From Deinococcus sp. KSM4-11 (GTDB lineage Bacteria; Deinococcota; Deinococci; Deinococcales; Deinococcaceae): DNA of 64,000 nt. Location of the stretch: assembly GCF_004801415.1 (NCBI RefSeq), contig NZ_SSNX01000003.1, positions 186,001 to 250,000 on the forward strand, given 5' to 3'. This document shows, piece after piece, positions 19,778 through 34,637 of the stretch. A model generated the notes under the pieces. That model did not search any database, was not told the origin of the DNA, and was given only the letters and a program-made list of their open reading frames with translations. Both the position numbers and the translations under genes were made by a program. Position 1 is the first letter of the stretch. Each line of letters opens with the position of its first letter.

Positions 19778-20391
19778 GAGCCAGCCGGGCCAGCCCTCGG
19801 GGCGAGACGGAGCAGCGCCTGCTCGACGCCGCCGAACGGCTGCTGATCCAGGTGGGCTACGCCTCGATCACCACCCGGACGCTGGCCGAGGAGGCTGGAG
19901 TCAACCATGGACTCGTCCACTACTACTTCGGCTCGATGGAGGAACTGTTCCTGCGGGTGCTGGAACGCTTCACCCAGCGCCTCACGGAACGGCAGCGGGC
20001 CATGTACGCCGCGCCGATCCCGTTCATCGAGAAGTGGCGGGAGGCCATGCGGTACCTGGACGAGGACCGGCCCTATCAGAAGATCTGGTGGGAACTGCAG
20101 GCCCTGGCCTGGAACCGCCCGGAGTACCAGCCGCGGGTGCTGCTCGTCCACACGGTTTGGCGGGACGCCATGCGAACGGCCGTCTCGCAGGCCGTCGGCT
20201 GCTACCGGCTCGACACCGGCCCGTTCTCGGCCGAGGACTGGATCACGCTGATCGTCACCATGAACACGGGCGTCATCCACCAGCGGCTGTCGGGCATCGA
20301 CGAGGGACACACCTCGCTCCTGGCGGCCATCGAGCGCTGGATGACCACGCTGGACGAGCGGGCCGCGCACCACAGCGTGCCGGAGGGGTAA
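19774..20391 (+). CDS. TetR family regulator
   Basis: A 205-aa repressor. The helix-turn-helix is ASITTRTLAEEAGVNHGLVHYYFGSMEELF (about residues 29-58). The C-terminal ligand domain is helical with many aromatics (EKWREAMRYLDEDRPYQKIWWELQALAWNRPEYQ), suggesting a lipid-like inducer. GTG start, overlapped by the short upstream ORF. The next gene begins 59 bases on, so it probably controls the hydrolase-glycosyltransferase and acyl-CoA dehydrogenase genes. Confidence 0.9.
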   Translation: MRASRASPRGETEQRLLDAAERLLIQVGYASITTRTLAEEAGVNHGLVHYYFGSMEELFLRVLERFTQRLTERQRAMYAAPIPFIEKWREAMRYLDEDRPYQKIWWELQALAWNRPEYQPRVLLVHTVWRDAMRTAVSQAVGCYRLDTGPFSAEDWITLIVTMNTGVIHQRLSGIDEGHTSLLAAIERWMTTLDERAAHHSVPEG

Positions 20392-20450
20392 GGCCGAGGT
20401 CGGCACATCATCGCCCAGACGTGAGGGCTGGGAACCCCGGGGGGGCAGAG

Positions 20451-22544
20451 ATGAGGGCACGCGAACCGGACCAGTCAGGACACGTCGAGCGGGATGGAGT
20501 GCGGCTGCATTACGAAGTCTTCGGGAGCGGCCCGTTGACGGTCTTCCTGCTGCCCACCTGGTCGATCATCCACTCGCGCTTCTGGAAGGCGCAGGTGCAT
20601 TTCCTGGCGCGGCACTACCGCGTCCTGACCTACGACGGGCGGGGCAACGGCCAGTCCGACCGGCCCGCGGAGCCGCAGGCCTACCGCGTTCAGGAGTTCG
20701 TGGCCGACGCGTTGGCCGTCATGGACGCGACCGGCACGGAACGCGCCGTCATGGTCGGGCTCTCGATGGGAGCGCTGCGGGCGCTGCACCTCGCGGCCGA
20801 TCACCCGGAGCGCGTGCTGGCCGCCGTGTTCATCGGCGCGGCGGTGAACCTCGCGCCGGATCTACCGCAGCGGCAGCATTACCCCTTTGATACGCCGCTG
20901 GACACCACCGAGGGGTGGGCGAAATTCAATGCCCACGCCTGGCGTCAGGACTTCCGGGGATTTCTGGAGTTCTTCTTCGGGCAGGCCTGCACCGAACCCC
21001 ACTCGACGAAGGTGATCGAGGACTGCGTGGGCTGGGGCCTGGACGGCGATCCCGACACGCTGATCGCCTCCTGGCTGGGCGGGGGCGGGCCGCAACCGGA
21101 GCTGCTGGAACTCTGCGCCCGCGTGCGCTGCCCCACGCTGGTGCTGCACGGCAGCCAGGACGCCATCCGGCCGCATGCGAACGGCGTGGAGCTGGCGCGC
21201 GCCACTGGCGGGCAGCTGGTGACTCTGGACGGCTCGGGGCACCTGCCGCAGAGCCGCGACCCGGTGCGGGTCAACCTGCTGCTGCACGAATTTCTCCGCC
21301 CGGCCGCGTCCTTTCCGCCAGTGTGGACTCGGGCGGCGAGCCGCCCCCGCCGGGCGCTGTTCGTCTCGTCGCCCATCGGGCTGGGCCACGCCCAGCGGGA
21401 CGCCGCCATCGCCCGCGAACTGCGCCGCCTGGTGCCGGACCTGGAGATCGACTGGCTGGCGCAGGATCCGGTCACCCGCGTCCTGAATGCCGAGGGCGAG
21501 CGGGTGCATCCCGCGAGCGCGGCCCTGGCGAGCGAGTCCCGGCACATCGAGCTGGAGGCCGCCGCGCACGACCTGCACGTCTTCCAGGCGCTGCGGCGCA
21601 TGGACGAGATCTTCGTCGCGAACTTCATGGTCTTCCACGAGGTGGTGCGCGAGCAGCCGTACGACCTGTGGATCGGCGACGAGGCCTGGGAAGTCGACCA
21701 CTTCCTGCACGAGAACCCGGAACTGAAAACGGCTCCGTACGTCTGGCTCAGCGATTTCGTCGGCTACCTGCCCATGCCGGACGGCGGGCAGCCCGAGGCG
21801 GCCCTCACCGCCGACTACAACGCGGAGATGATCGAACACCTCGCCCGCCACCCGCGCGTCCGGGATCGCTCGCTGTTCGTGGGACAGCCGGACGACATCG
21901 TGCCGGAGCGGTTCGGGCCGGGCCTGCCGATGATCCGCGACTGGACGGAAGCGCACTTCGCGTTTCCCGGCTATGTCGCGGGCTTCGACCCGGCGGCCCT
22001 GCCCGCGCGCGACGAACTGCGGGCCGCGTTCGGTTTTGCGCCGGGCGAACCGGTCTGCGTGGTCACGGTGGGCGGGTCCGGCGTGGGCGAGGCCCTGCTG
22101 CGCCGGGTGGTGGCCGCCTTCGATGAGGCCCGCCGCCTGGTGCCGGGCCTGCGGATGGTCGTCGTCGCCGGCCCCAGGATCGACCCGGCCACCCTGCCGA
22201 TCCGGGACGGCCTGGAGGTGCTGGCCTACGTGCACAACCTCTACCGGCTGCTGGCCGCATGCGATCTGGCGGTCGTGCAGGGGGGCCTCACGACCACCAT
22301 GGAACTTGTGGCGTGCGGGCGGCCGTTCCTGTACTTCCCGCTGGGCCACCACTTCGAACAGCAGTTCCACGTGCCGCACCGCCTGAACCGGTACGGTGCC
22401 GGGCACCGCATGGACTTCACGACCGCCACGCCCAGCGTGATCGCCGGGGCCATCGCGTCAACCATCGGCCGCCCGGCCACCTCCCGGCCCGTCGAGACGA
22501 CCGGGGCCGCCCGCGCCGCCGCCATGATCGCCGAACTGCTCTGA
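20451..22544 (+). CDS. Alpha/beta hydrolase fused to GT-B glycosyltransferase
   Basis: A 697-aa two-domain protein. Residues ~1-285 are an alpha/beta hydrolase: VGLSMGALRALHLA is the nucleophile elbow (GLSMG), TLVLHGSQDAIRP holds the Asp, and LDGSGHLPQSRDP the His. Residues ~300-697 are a GT-B (MurG/UGT-like) glycosyltransferase: FVSSPIGLGHAQRDAAIARELRR opens the acceptor half, VVTVGGSGVGEALLRR and LAVVQGGLTTTMELVACGRP the donor half. It starts at ATG 20451 with a GGGGG-rich upstream region but no classical Shine-Dalgarno. A glycolipid or glyco-ester substrate would suit both halves, which is inference. Confidence 0.85.
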   Translation: MRAREPDQSGHVERDGVRLHYEVFGSGPLTVFLLPTWSIIHSRFWKAQVHFLARHYRVLTYDGRGNGQSDRPAEPQAYRVQEFVADALAVMDATGTERAVMVGLSMGALRALHLAADHPERVLAAVFIGAAVNLAPDLPQRQHYPFDTPLDTTEGWAKFNAHAWRQDFRGFLEFFFGQACTEPHSTKVIEDCVGWGLDGDPDTLIASWLGGGGPQPELLELCARVRCPTLVLHGSQDAIRPHANGVELARATGGQLVTLDGSGHLPQSRDPVRVNLLLHEFLRPAASFPPVWTRAASRPRRALFVSSPIGLGHAQRDAAIARELRRLVPDLEIDWLAQDPVTRVLNAEGERVHPASAALASESRHIELEAAAHDLHVFQALRRMDEIFVANFMVFHEVVREQPYDLWIGDEAWEVDHFLHENPELKTAPYVWLSDFVGYLPMPDGGQPEAALTADYNAEMIEHLARHPRVRDRSLFVGQPDDIVPERFGPGLPMIRDWTEAHFAFPGYVAGFDPAALPARDELRAAFGFAPGEPVCVVTVGGSGVGEALLRRVVAAFDEARRLVPGLRMVVVAGPRIDPATLPIRDGLEVLAYVHNLYRLLAACDLAVVQGGLTTTMELVACGRPFLYFPLGHHFEQQFHVPHRLNRYGAGHRMDFTTATPSVIAGAIASTIGRPATSRPVETTGAARAAAMIAELL

Positions 22545-22585
22545 GGCGCGGGCCGCGCCCAAACCATCCTGCGAGGAGGGCCACC

Positions 22586-22651
22586 ATGACGCGTCACCAC
22601 TTCCTCCTGCACACCGGACTTCCGCCACCGAACCGCGCGCCTGCCCCCTGA
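22586..22651 (+). CDS. Possible 21-aa peptide with strong ribosome site
   Basis: A 21-codon frame beginning MTRHHFLLHTGLPPP and ending in a TGA, with GAGGAGGG six bases before the ATG. It sits between the fusion gene and the acyl-CoA dehydrogenase on the same strand. Three histidines occur in the first nine residues. No attenuator hairpin is obvious. It could be a leader peptide or chance. Confidence 0.35.
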   Translation: MTRHHFLLHTGLPPPNRAPAP

Positions 22652-22762
22652 GCGCCCCGGCGCATGCCCGCCACCAGAACCACCCGCGGGACACCCCTGT
22701 GCGCGTTGCCCGTGCGGCCGTCCTTCACGTCCGTCCCGTTCACTTCGCCCCAGGAGGCAGCC

Positions 22763-23959
22763 ATGACCACCACGTTGCACGATTCCCCGTTCCGCCCGCC
22801 GCTGCTCAGCGACGACCTGCTCCAGGGCTTCGCCGACCGCGCTCCCGGCTACGACCGCGAGAACCGCTTCTTCGACGAGGACTTCCGGGAATTGCAGGCG
22901 GCCGGATACCTGAAGCTCGCCCTTCCCGCAGACCTGGGCGGGGCGGGCCTGACGCTGGCCGAGGTCGCCCGTGAGCAGCGCCGCCTGGCCTACCGCGCGC
23001 CCGCGACCGCCCTGGCGACCAATATGCACCTGTACTGGACCGGGGTGGCGGCCGACCTCCACCGGGCCGGGGACACCTCCCTGGACTGGCTGCTGCACGA
23101 GGCGGCGGCCGGCGCGGTCTTCGCCGCCGGGCACGGCGAGGCCGGCAACGACCTGCCCGTCATGTACTCCAGCGCCCGCGCCGAGCGCGTCGAGGGCGGC
23201 TACCGCTTCAGCGGCCACAAGATCTTCGGCAGCCTGTCCCCGGTCTGGACGTGGCTCGGCCTGCACGCCATGGACACCTCGGATCCGGCCCAGCCCCGGG
23301 TCGTGCACGCCTTCATTCCCCGCGACACGCCGGGCTTCCGCATCTCCGAGACCTGGGACGTGCTGGGGATGCGCGCCACCCGCAGCGACGACACGCTGCT
23401 GGACGGCGTCTTCGTCCCGGACCGCTATGTCGTTCGGGTGCTGCCTGCCGACTGGGCCGGGGCGGACGCCTTCGTGCTGAACATCTTCGCGTGGGCGCTG
23501 ATTAATTTCGCCCACATCTACGCGGGCTGCGCCGAGCGGGCGTTCGACCTGACGGTGCAGAGCGCGACCCGCAAGACCTCGGTGGCCCTGGGCGGCGCGA
23601 CCATGGCGCACAACCCGATGATCCAGCACCTCGTGGCCGAGATGGCCCTGGAACTCGAGGCCATGCTGCCCCAGATCGAGCGCGTGGCGAGCGACTGGTC
23701 GGGCGGCGTGAACCATGGCGGCCTGTGGCCGTCGAAGATCGTGGCGGCCAAGTACCGGGCCGTGCAGGGGGCCCGGCACATCCTGGGTCTGGCCCTGGAC
23801 GTGATGGGCGGGAGCGGCGTGTTCCGGGGCACCGAGTTCGAGCGGCTGTACCGCGACGTGTCCATGGGCGGCGTTCACCCCGCGAACAACCCGCTGGCGC
23901 ACGAGATCGTCGGGAAGACGCACCTGGGCCTGCTGGGCGCCTCTCCGCGCTGGGGCTGA
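22763..23959 (+). CDS. Acyl-CoA dehydrogenase family protein
   Basis: A 398-aa flavoprotein of the acyl-CoA dehydrogenase fold. N-terminal helices (~20-125) include LALPADLGGAGLTLAEVAREQRRL. The middle FAD-contact region has GHGEAGNDLP and YRFSGHKIFGSLSPVW. The C-terminal bundle ends FERLYRDVSMGGVHPANNPLAHEIVGK. The usual SxPxxGSD-type loop is altered to GEAGNDLP, so it may act as an oxidase or monooxygenase-like member rather than in beta-oxidation. AGGAGG precedes the ATG. It is probably co-transcribed with the fusion gene. Confidence 0.88.
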   Translation: MTTTLHDSPFRPPLLSDDLLQGFADRAPGYDRENRFFDEDFRELQAAGYLKLALPADLGGAGLTLAEVAREQRRLAYRAPATALATNMHLYWTGVAADLHRAGDTSLDWLLHEAAAGAVFAAGHGEAGNDLPVMYSSARAERVEGGYRFSGHKIFGSLSPVWTWLGLHAMDTSDPAQPRVVHAFIPRDTPGFRISETWDVLGMRATRSDDTLLDGVFVPDRYVVRVLPADWAGADAFVLNIFAWALINFAHIYAGCAERAFDLTVQSATRKTSVALGGATMAHNPMIQHLVAEMALELEAMLPQIERVASDWSGGVNHGGLWPSKIVAAKYRAVQGARHILGLALDVMGGSGVFRGTEFERLYRDVSMGGVHPANNPLAHEIVGKTHLGLLGASPRWG

Positions 23960-24098
23960 ACCGCGGCTCCGGATTCAGCCGGGTGCCCGAACCGTCGAAA
24001 CGCCACCGCCTGCCCATCCATCGCCGAACTCCGTTCGTTCTCCCTCCCCCTTCGGTCGGATCGAACCCGCAACCGAGGGGGCTGGGTCGGCGTCCGGA

Positions 24099-25034
24099 TT
24101 ACAGCTCGTTGATCTCGGGTTTGAAGTTCACCTGCCGGATGTAGTTCAGGTACTCTCCTTCGCTCAGCGCTTCCTTCTTACCGCTCAGGGCGACAAAGAA
24201 GGCCTCCAGGACGTTTGTGGCGAAGTTGCGGCTGCCCATGCGGGGCGTGGTGGTGATCAGGCGGGCGACGCCCCGATCCTTCATCCACGCGCGGTCGGCT
24301 TCCGTGATCGTCTGGGTCAGGATGGTCTTGCCCTTCAGGTCTTTCGGAGCGTAGCGCTTGGCGTAGTGGGTGTCGCCGGCGATCACGTCGGCCCAGGCGT
24401 AGTACTTGGTGCCGTTGCCCTCCACGCTGACTTCCTGTTTCGCGCCGGTCGGGTAGAACCAGTCCTGCGGGAGCTTGGTGATCACCGGCAGCACGAGCTT
24501 GGCGACGGTTCGCAACGAGGACAGGCTCCGCAGCGGGCGGTCGATGTTCAGACCGAACACGAGGTCCCCGTACACGATGTCCGCGCCCGCCTGCGACAGC
24601 GCCTCGGCCATGCCGAAGCGGTCGACGGCACTGACCATCAGGACTTTCTGCGACCGCCAGTTCAGGAGGGGATCGAGCTGCGCAATGGCGTCGCGTTCCA
24701 GGGTGTTCTTTAGTCCCGAGCCGTCCAGCACCGGCGTGATCTTCGCGCCCGCGATCAGTTTCTTGACGTTGTTGAACAGGTAACGCTTGCCATCGGCAAT
24801 GACGTACAGGTCGGCGCCGCCCAGCCCGAAGGCGTCCACCCTACCGTCCAGGGCGGCGAACATCGCGGCGGCCTTCTTCGCGTCGGCGTCGGTGCCGATG
24901 CGCTCCAGAATGAAGGGCTGGCCGAGCACGGTGATCTCCTCGCGGGCGTTGCGTTTGCTGCTGCCCAGGGAGACGCTCACGACGTGTTTGTAACCGGCCG
25001 GGGCGGGTTGCCAGCCTTCCAGGGGGGTGGTCAT
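24099..25034 (-). CDS. Conserved protein of unknown function (often labelled quinate dehydrogenase)
   Basis: A 311-aa soluble protein (HVVSVSLGSSKRNAREEITVLGQPF, FNNVKKLIAGAKITPVLDGSG, ITEADRAWMKDRGVARLITTTPRMGSRNFATN). I recall near relatives in Deinococci and some Actinobacteria carrying the automatic label quinate 5-dehydrogenase, but I see no GxGxxG Rossmann loop or shikimate dehydrogenase KTD motif. I treat the function as unknown. TAGAAT lies nine bases before the ATG. Confidence 0.6.
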   Translation of the reverse strand: MTTPLEGWQPAPAGYKHVVSVSLGSSKRNAREEITVLGQPFILERIGTDADAKKAAAMFAALDGRVDAFGLGGADLYVIADGKRYLFNNVKKLIAGAKITPVLDGSGLKNTLERDAIAQLDPLLNWRSQKVLMVSAVDRFGMAEALSQAGADIVYGDLVFGLNIDRPLRSLSSLRTVAKLVLPVITKLPQDWFYPTGAKQEVSVEGNGTKYYAWADVIAGDTHYAKRYAPKDLKGKTILTQTITEADRAWMKDRGVARLITTTPRMGSRNFATNVLEAFFVALSGKKEALSEGEYLNYIRQVNFKPEINEL

Positions 25035-25072
25035 ATGCCCGGCATTCTAGGCCCAAGGTGAAAGCGGCAGCT

Positions 25073-25932
25073 TCAGGCGGGAGGTTCCGGAGGCTGGCCG
25101 GGCGCGGGCCGGGCGGGCGGCAGCCCCTGGGTCTCGGTCAGGCCGACCAGCCACTGGAACAGTTGGATAAACGCCAGCGCCAGCGCGGGCAATCCGGCCA
25201 GCATCATGATCCAGCCGGAGAGCTGCTGGTTTTGCAGCGGGGTCAGGTTCCACAGGCACAGGGCGTTCACGAAGGGCTGGTACAGCACGCGCGGCGTGTA
25301 CAGCCACACGCTCGCCACCGACATCATCGGCAGCGCGGCCAGCAGCCCGAACCACCCGCGCGAGCCGATGCCGGCGGGCTGCACCGCCGGGAGGGGCCGC
25401 AGGATGACCGACCACACCAGCAGGCTGCTCAGCAGGTACAGTCCGGGCAGCAGGGTGGCGGCCGTGTTGGCGACGACGGACGCGTTGAAGCCGGCGGGAA
25501 TATTCCAGAAGACGATCACGGCCGTCCAGACCGCCAGCGCCAGCCACGGATCGAGCAGGAGGTTGAGCACGCGGCCCACGCCGCGCCGGGGATCGAGCCG
25601 CACGCCGCGGGGAAGCCCCAGCACCAGCAGGGGCGGGACGATCTCCGCGAGGATCATCAGGCGGGCCATGTACAGTGCCATGCTGCTCTGCGTGAGGGTC
25701 GCCGCGCGGCTCTGCGTGGTGAGGAGCAGCAGCACCCAGCCCACGGCGAACAGCGCGGCCCGCCACACCGGCCAGCGCGCCCGGCCGTCCCCCGTCCGGC
25801 GCGATGCCACGAAGCGCCACGCGTACCACGCGCCGATCAGCAGCGTGGGCACCAGCAGCGCGGGCTGCGCATGCAGCGTGAGCAGGTCGGCCAGCGTGGG
25901 GTTCAGGTTCACGCCGCCGGCGGCAGGCGCAC

Positions 25933-25936
<4 letters not shown>
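25073..25936 (-). CDS. ctaG: CtaG-type cytochrome oxidase assembly protein
   Basis: A 287-aa integral membrane protein with about seven hydrophobic segments (for example LLVPTLLIGAWYAW, LMILAEIVPPLLVLGLP, WLALAVWTAVIVFW, LLPGLYLLSSLLVWSVIL). It matches the Bacillus CtaG/caa3-assembly family, needed for copper insertion into heme-copper oxidases. A GTG start overlaps the stop of the SCO gene by GTGA, so it is the last gene of the PCuAC-SCO-CtaG operon. The tail is proline-rich and probably cytoplasmic. Confidence 0.88.
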
Positions 25937-26586
<650 letters not shown>

Positions 26587-26590
26587 GGGC

Positions 26591-27103
26591 TCAGGGTTTC
26601 CGGACGGGAGCCCGGATGCTCAGGGTGTGGCCGGCCCGGTCGCGGAGGATCACGGTCACGACCTCGCCGGGCTTCAGGGAGCGTTTCAGGCCCATCAGCA
26701 TGATGTGCGGCCCGGCGTCGTCCAGCACCAGCGTGCCGTGCGCGGGCACCGTAAGGGACGGCGTGGCTTTCATGCCCGTGAGGCCCTGCGCGTCCTTCAC
26801 CGTGAGCATCAGCATGGCGTGCGCCGACACGGCGGTCTGCGCAGACGTCAGGACGACCGGCCGGCTCCCGGGGTTGGTCAGGGTCACAAATACACTGGTG
26901 TCCTCAATGCCGGGCGGCACGGCGACCACGCGGGCCGCCGTGACCTTGAGGGCCAGGGGGGCGGTACTGGCCGCAGCGGACTTCAGCGTGGGCATGGTCA
27001 GATCCATAGAATTCCCGGCCGACTGCGCCAGCGCCGGGACGGCCAGCAGCCCCAGGGCCAGCAGCGCCCGGACACGGGCGGACAGAGCGGAAATGGGGAA
27101 CAT
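26591..27103 (-). CDS. Periplasmic PCu(A)C copper chaperone
   Basis: A 170-aa exported protein. The signal peptide is residues 1-27 (ALLALGLLAVPALAQS). The copper site fits H(M)x10M...HxM: HAMLMLTVKDAQGLTGM, then GPHIMLMG. It hands Cu(I) to SCO or directly to the CuA site. It is first in the operon, with GAGGAG eight bases before the ATG. The mature N-terminus has a methionine-containing stretch (NSMDLTMPTLK), which may also bind copper. Confidence 0.9.
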   Translation of the reverse strand: MFPISALSARVRALLALGLLAVPALAQSAGNSMDLTMPTLKSAAASTAPLALKVTAARVVAVPPGIEDTSVFVTLTNPGSRPVVLTSAQTAVSAHAMLMLTVKDAQGLTGMKATPSLTVPAHGTLVLDDAGPHIMLMGLKRSLKPGEVVTVILRDRAGHTLSIRAPVRKP

Positions 27104-27237
27104 CAGGCAGGCTCCTCGGGGACGGGCCACGGGGCAGGAACACCCGGGCCGTGACCCGCAGTCTAGGCCGGGGCCGGGGCCGGATTGTCCCCCGATGGAA
27201 CCCGCTTCCACAACTTCGGGTATCCTGCTCGCAAACC

Positions 27238-28245
27238 ATGCGCAAACCCACCATCCAGGATGTGGCCCGGCAGGCCGGTGTCGGCGTCGGCACGGTCTCA
27301 CGCGTGCTGAACAACCATGCGGCCGTCAAGGGCGCGACCCGCGAGACCGTGCTGCGCGCCATCGCCGACCTGGACTACACGCCCAACCCCCACGCCCGCC
27401 GGATCGCGGGCGGCAAGAGCTACACCATCAGCGTGCTGTTGCCGGTGCTGACCACCGAGTTCTACGCCCGGCTGATGGACGGCCTGGAAACCGCCTTCCA
27501 GGAAGCCCGGTACGACGTGGCGATCTTCCCGCTGCTCGACCGCTCGCGGCTGGAACGCTACCTGGGGTCGCACACGCTGGCGTACCAAGCCGATGGCCTG
27601 GTCATGGCGACGTACAACCTGACGCAGATGTTCCACGAGCGGCGGCTGCGCACCCAGCAGCCCACCGTGCTGGTCGACGCCTTTGCCGAGAACGTGGACT
27701 GCTCGTTCATGGACAACGTGGGCGGCGGCGTGCTGGCCGGCGAGTACGCCGCGAGCTTCCCCGGCGCGCTGTACGCCATCTGGGTCGAGACGGAACTGGA
27801 TCAGCTGTTCACCACACGCGTGTTTGAGGACCGCCGCAGCGGATTCATGCGCGCGCTCGAGACGGCCGGACGCCGCGTGCGGCGCGAATTCACGTCCAGT
27901 TTCGACACGCTGGCCGCACGTAACACGGCGGCGAGCCTGTTGGACGACGCCCAGGCCTCACCGGATGGCCTGCCCTGCACGGTCTTCGCCTCGGCGGATC
28001 TGCTCGCGGGCGCGCTGCTCGACGAGGTGCGTGCCCGTGGCCTCACGCCCGGCCAGGACGTGCGGATCATCGGCTTCGACGACCAGCCGTGGGCGGCGGC
28101 GCGGGGCCTGACGACGCTGCATCAGCCGGTCGAGAGCATGGGCTACGAGGCCGCGCAGCTGCTGCTCTCGCGCCTGAACGGCTTCAAGGGCCCCGCCCGC
28201 GCCCGCCGCTTCGAGCCGCGCCTGCTCATCCGCGACACCGCCTGA
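27238..28245 (+). CDS. LacI family transcriptional regulator
   Basis: A 335-aa regulator. The DNA-binding headpiece is TIQDVARQAGVGVGTVSRVLNNHAAVKGATRETVLRAI with the hinge helix PNPHARRIAGGKSY. A periplasmic-binding-protein-like sensor follows, ending in IIGFDDQPWAAARGLTTLHQPVESMGYEAAQLLL. Sugar-catabolism repressor by family; the ligand is unknown. The adjacent GHL10 gene is convergent and need not be its target. TATCCT at 27221-27226 is the likely -10, giving only a few bases of leader. Confidence 0.93.
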   Translation: MRKPTIQDVARQAGVGVGTVSRVLNNHAAVKGATRETVLRAIADLDYTPNPHARRIAGGKSYTISVLLPVLTTEFYARLMDGLETAFQEARYDVAIFPLLDRSRLERYLGSHTLAYQADGLVMATYNLTQMFHERRLRTQQPTVLVDAFAENVDCSFMDNVGGGVLAGEYAASFPGALYAIWVETELDQLFTTRVFEDRRSGFMRALETAGRRVRREFTSSFDTLAARNTAASLLDDAQASPDGLPCTVFASADLLAGALLDEVRARGLTPGQDVRIIGFDDQPWAAARGLTTLHQPVESMGYEAAQLLLSRLNGFKGPARARRFEPRLLIRDTA

Positions 28246-28315
28246 GCAGGAACCGGTGCTGGGCACAGCGATCAGAACAAACGGCTTCTGATCGCCCCGC
28301 CTTGCCGCCGCCGAC

Positions 28316-29869
<1,554 letters not shown>

Positions 29870-29933
29870 GGGTTCGAACGGCAGGCTAGCGCACGCGTTT
29901 CAGAGGAACGTGAACCCGCGCGGCCTCCTCCGC

Positions 29934-32206
<2,273 letters not shown>

Positions 32207-32210
<4 letters not shown>

Positions 32211-32272
32211 GACGCCACCCAGGGCCACACGGAGGCGGCGTCACCCGTGGCCAGTGGCCGAATGCTGAACAT
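32207..32272 (-). CDS. Short upstream ORF overlapping dnaX start
   Basis: A 21-codon frame from ATG 32272 (MFSIRPLATGDAASVWPWVAS). Its TGA overlaps the TTG of dnaX (TTGA). AGGGTGAAG lies upstream of its ATG, and TAGACT (32296-32291) is the likely -10. The arrangement would let terminating ribosomes restart on the weak TTG. Confidence 0.45.
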
Positions 32273-32290
32273 GCACCGCTTCACCCTGGC

Positions 32291-32296
32291 AGTCTA
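32291..32296 (-). promoter_or_regulatory. -10 box of dnaX transcript
   Basis: TAGACT on the minus strand. The predicted start near 32284 gives a short leader before the 21-codon ORF that precedes dnaX. Confidence 0.45.
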
Positions 32297-32343
32297 GTGC
32301 GGCCCGCTGTCCGCCGGAGTGAGCCGCGCACACCCCCCAGCTA

Positions 32344-32372
32344 TTGACGGAATGAGACCACCCCTGTACAGT
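32344..32372 (+). promoter_or_regulatory. Promoter of tRNA-Glu
   Basis: TTGACG (32344-32349), a 17-base spacer and TACAGT (32367-32372). Transcription would begin near 32379, 80 bases before the mature tRNA. Confidence 0.75.
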
Positions 32373-32446
32373 TCTGTGGTGCCTGAAAAGGTGCCCCTTG
32401 AAAGGCAGTCCGCGAACAGCCCTGACCCCAGGCGCCCAAGCGAAAA

Positions 32447-32534
<88 letters not shown>

Positions 32535-32537
32535 ACA

Positions 32538-32564
32538 ACGCCTCCGCGCAAGCGGGGGCGTTTT
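32538..32564 (+). terminator. Terminator of tRNA-Glu
   Basis: ACGCCTCCGC and GCGGGGGCGT form a ten-pair stem (one G:T) around GCAA, followed by TTTTC. It begins five bases after the CCA. Confidence 0.75.
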
Positions 32565-32906
32565 CGTTGGCTGCGAGTGTGAGGTTTATTCGGCGCACCT
32601 GTGGAAGCGCCTGAACGCCATAGAGACAACAGCCCTTCTGTGTTGAGCTGTGGCCCGGGTTCAGCGAACGCGGACGGTTCGGGTTGGGCCATGTTCGGAC
32701 GCCGCCAAGCTCCGCCACCCATTCGTTTACCCCAGGCCGGGCGCCCGCGCGTACCCCTGTGCTACTTTGAGTGAACCGCGTCTGCCTTCCCACCCTGGGT
32801 GAAGGTCAGCGACACAACCGCACCATCTGGCCGCACGTCTGGGCCGCACGCCTCATTCAAGACACTCCGGCCCGGCTGTGGGCTGGCCGGGGACACGGAG
32901 TACCAC
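32565..32906 (+). other. Upstream region of the RNase J gene
   Basis: About 340 bases with no supportable gene. TACTTT at 32763-32768 is the only reasonable -10, which would leave a leader of about 130 bases. RNase J genes are often autoregulated through their leaders, but no stable hairpin stands out. Confidence 0.35.
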
Positions 32907-34583
<1,677 letters not shown>

Positions 34584-34597
34584 ACCCTCTGCGTGAG

Positions 34598-34629
34598 CCG
34601 GCCGCCCCACCCAGGGAGCGGCCGGTTTT
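34598..34629 (+). terminator. Terminator after RNase J gene
   Basis: CCGGCCGC pairs perfectly with GCGGCCGG around a 12-base loop, followed by TTTTCC. It separates the convergent aldo/keto reductase gene. Confidence 0.75.
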
Positions 34630-34637
34630 CCCTGCAC

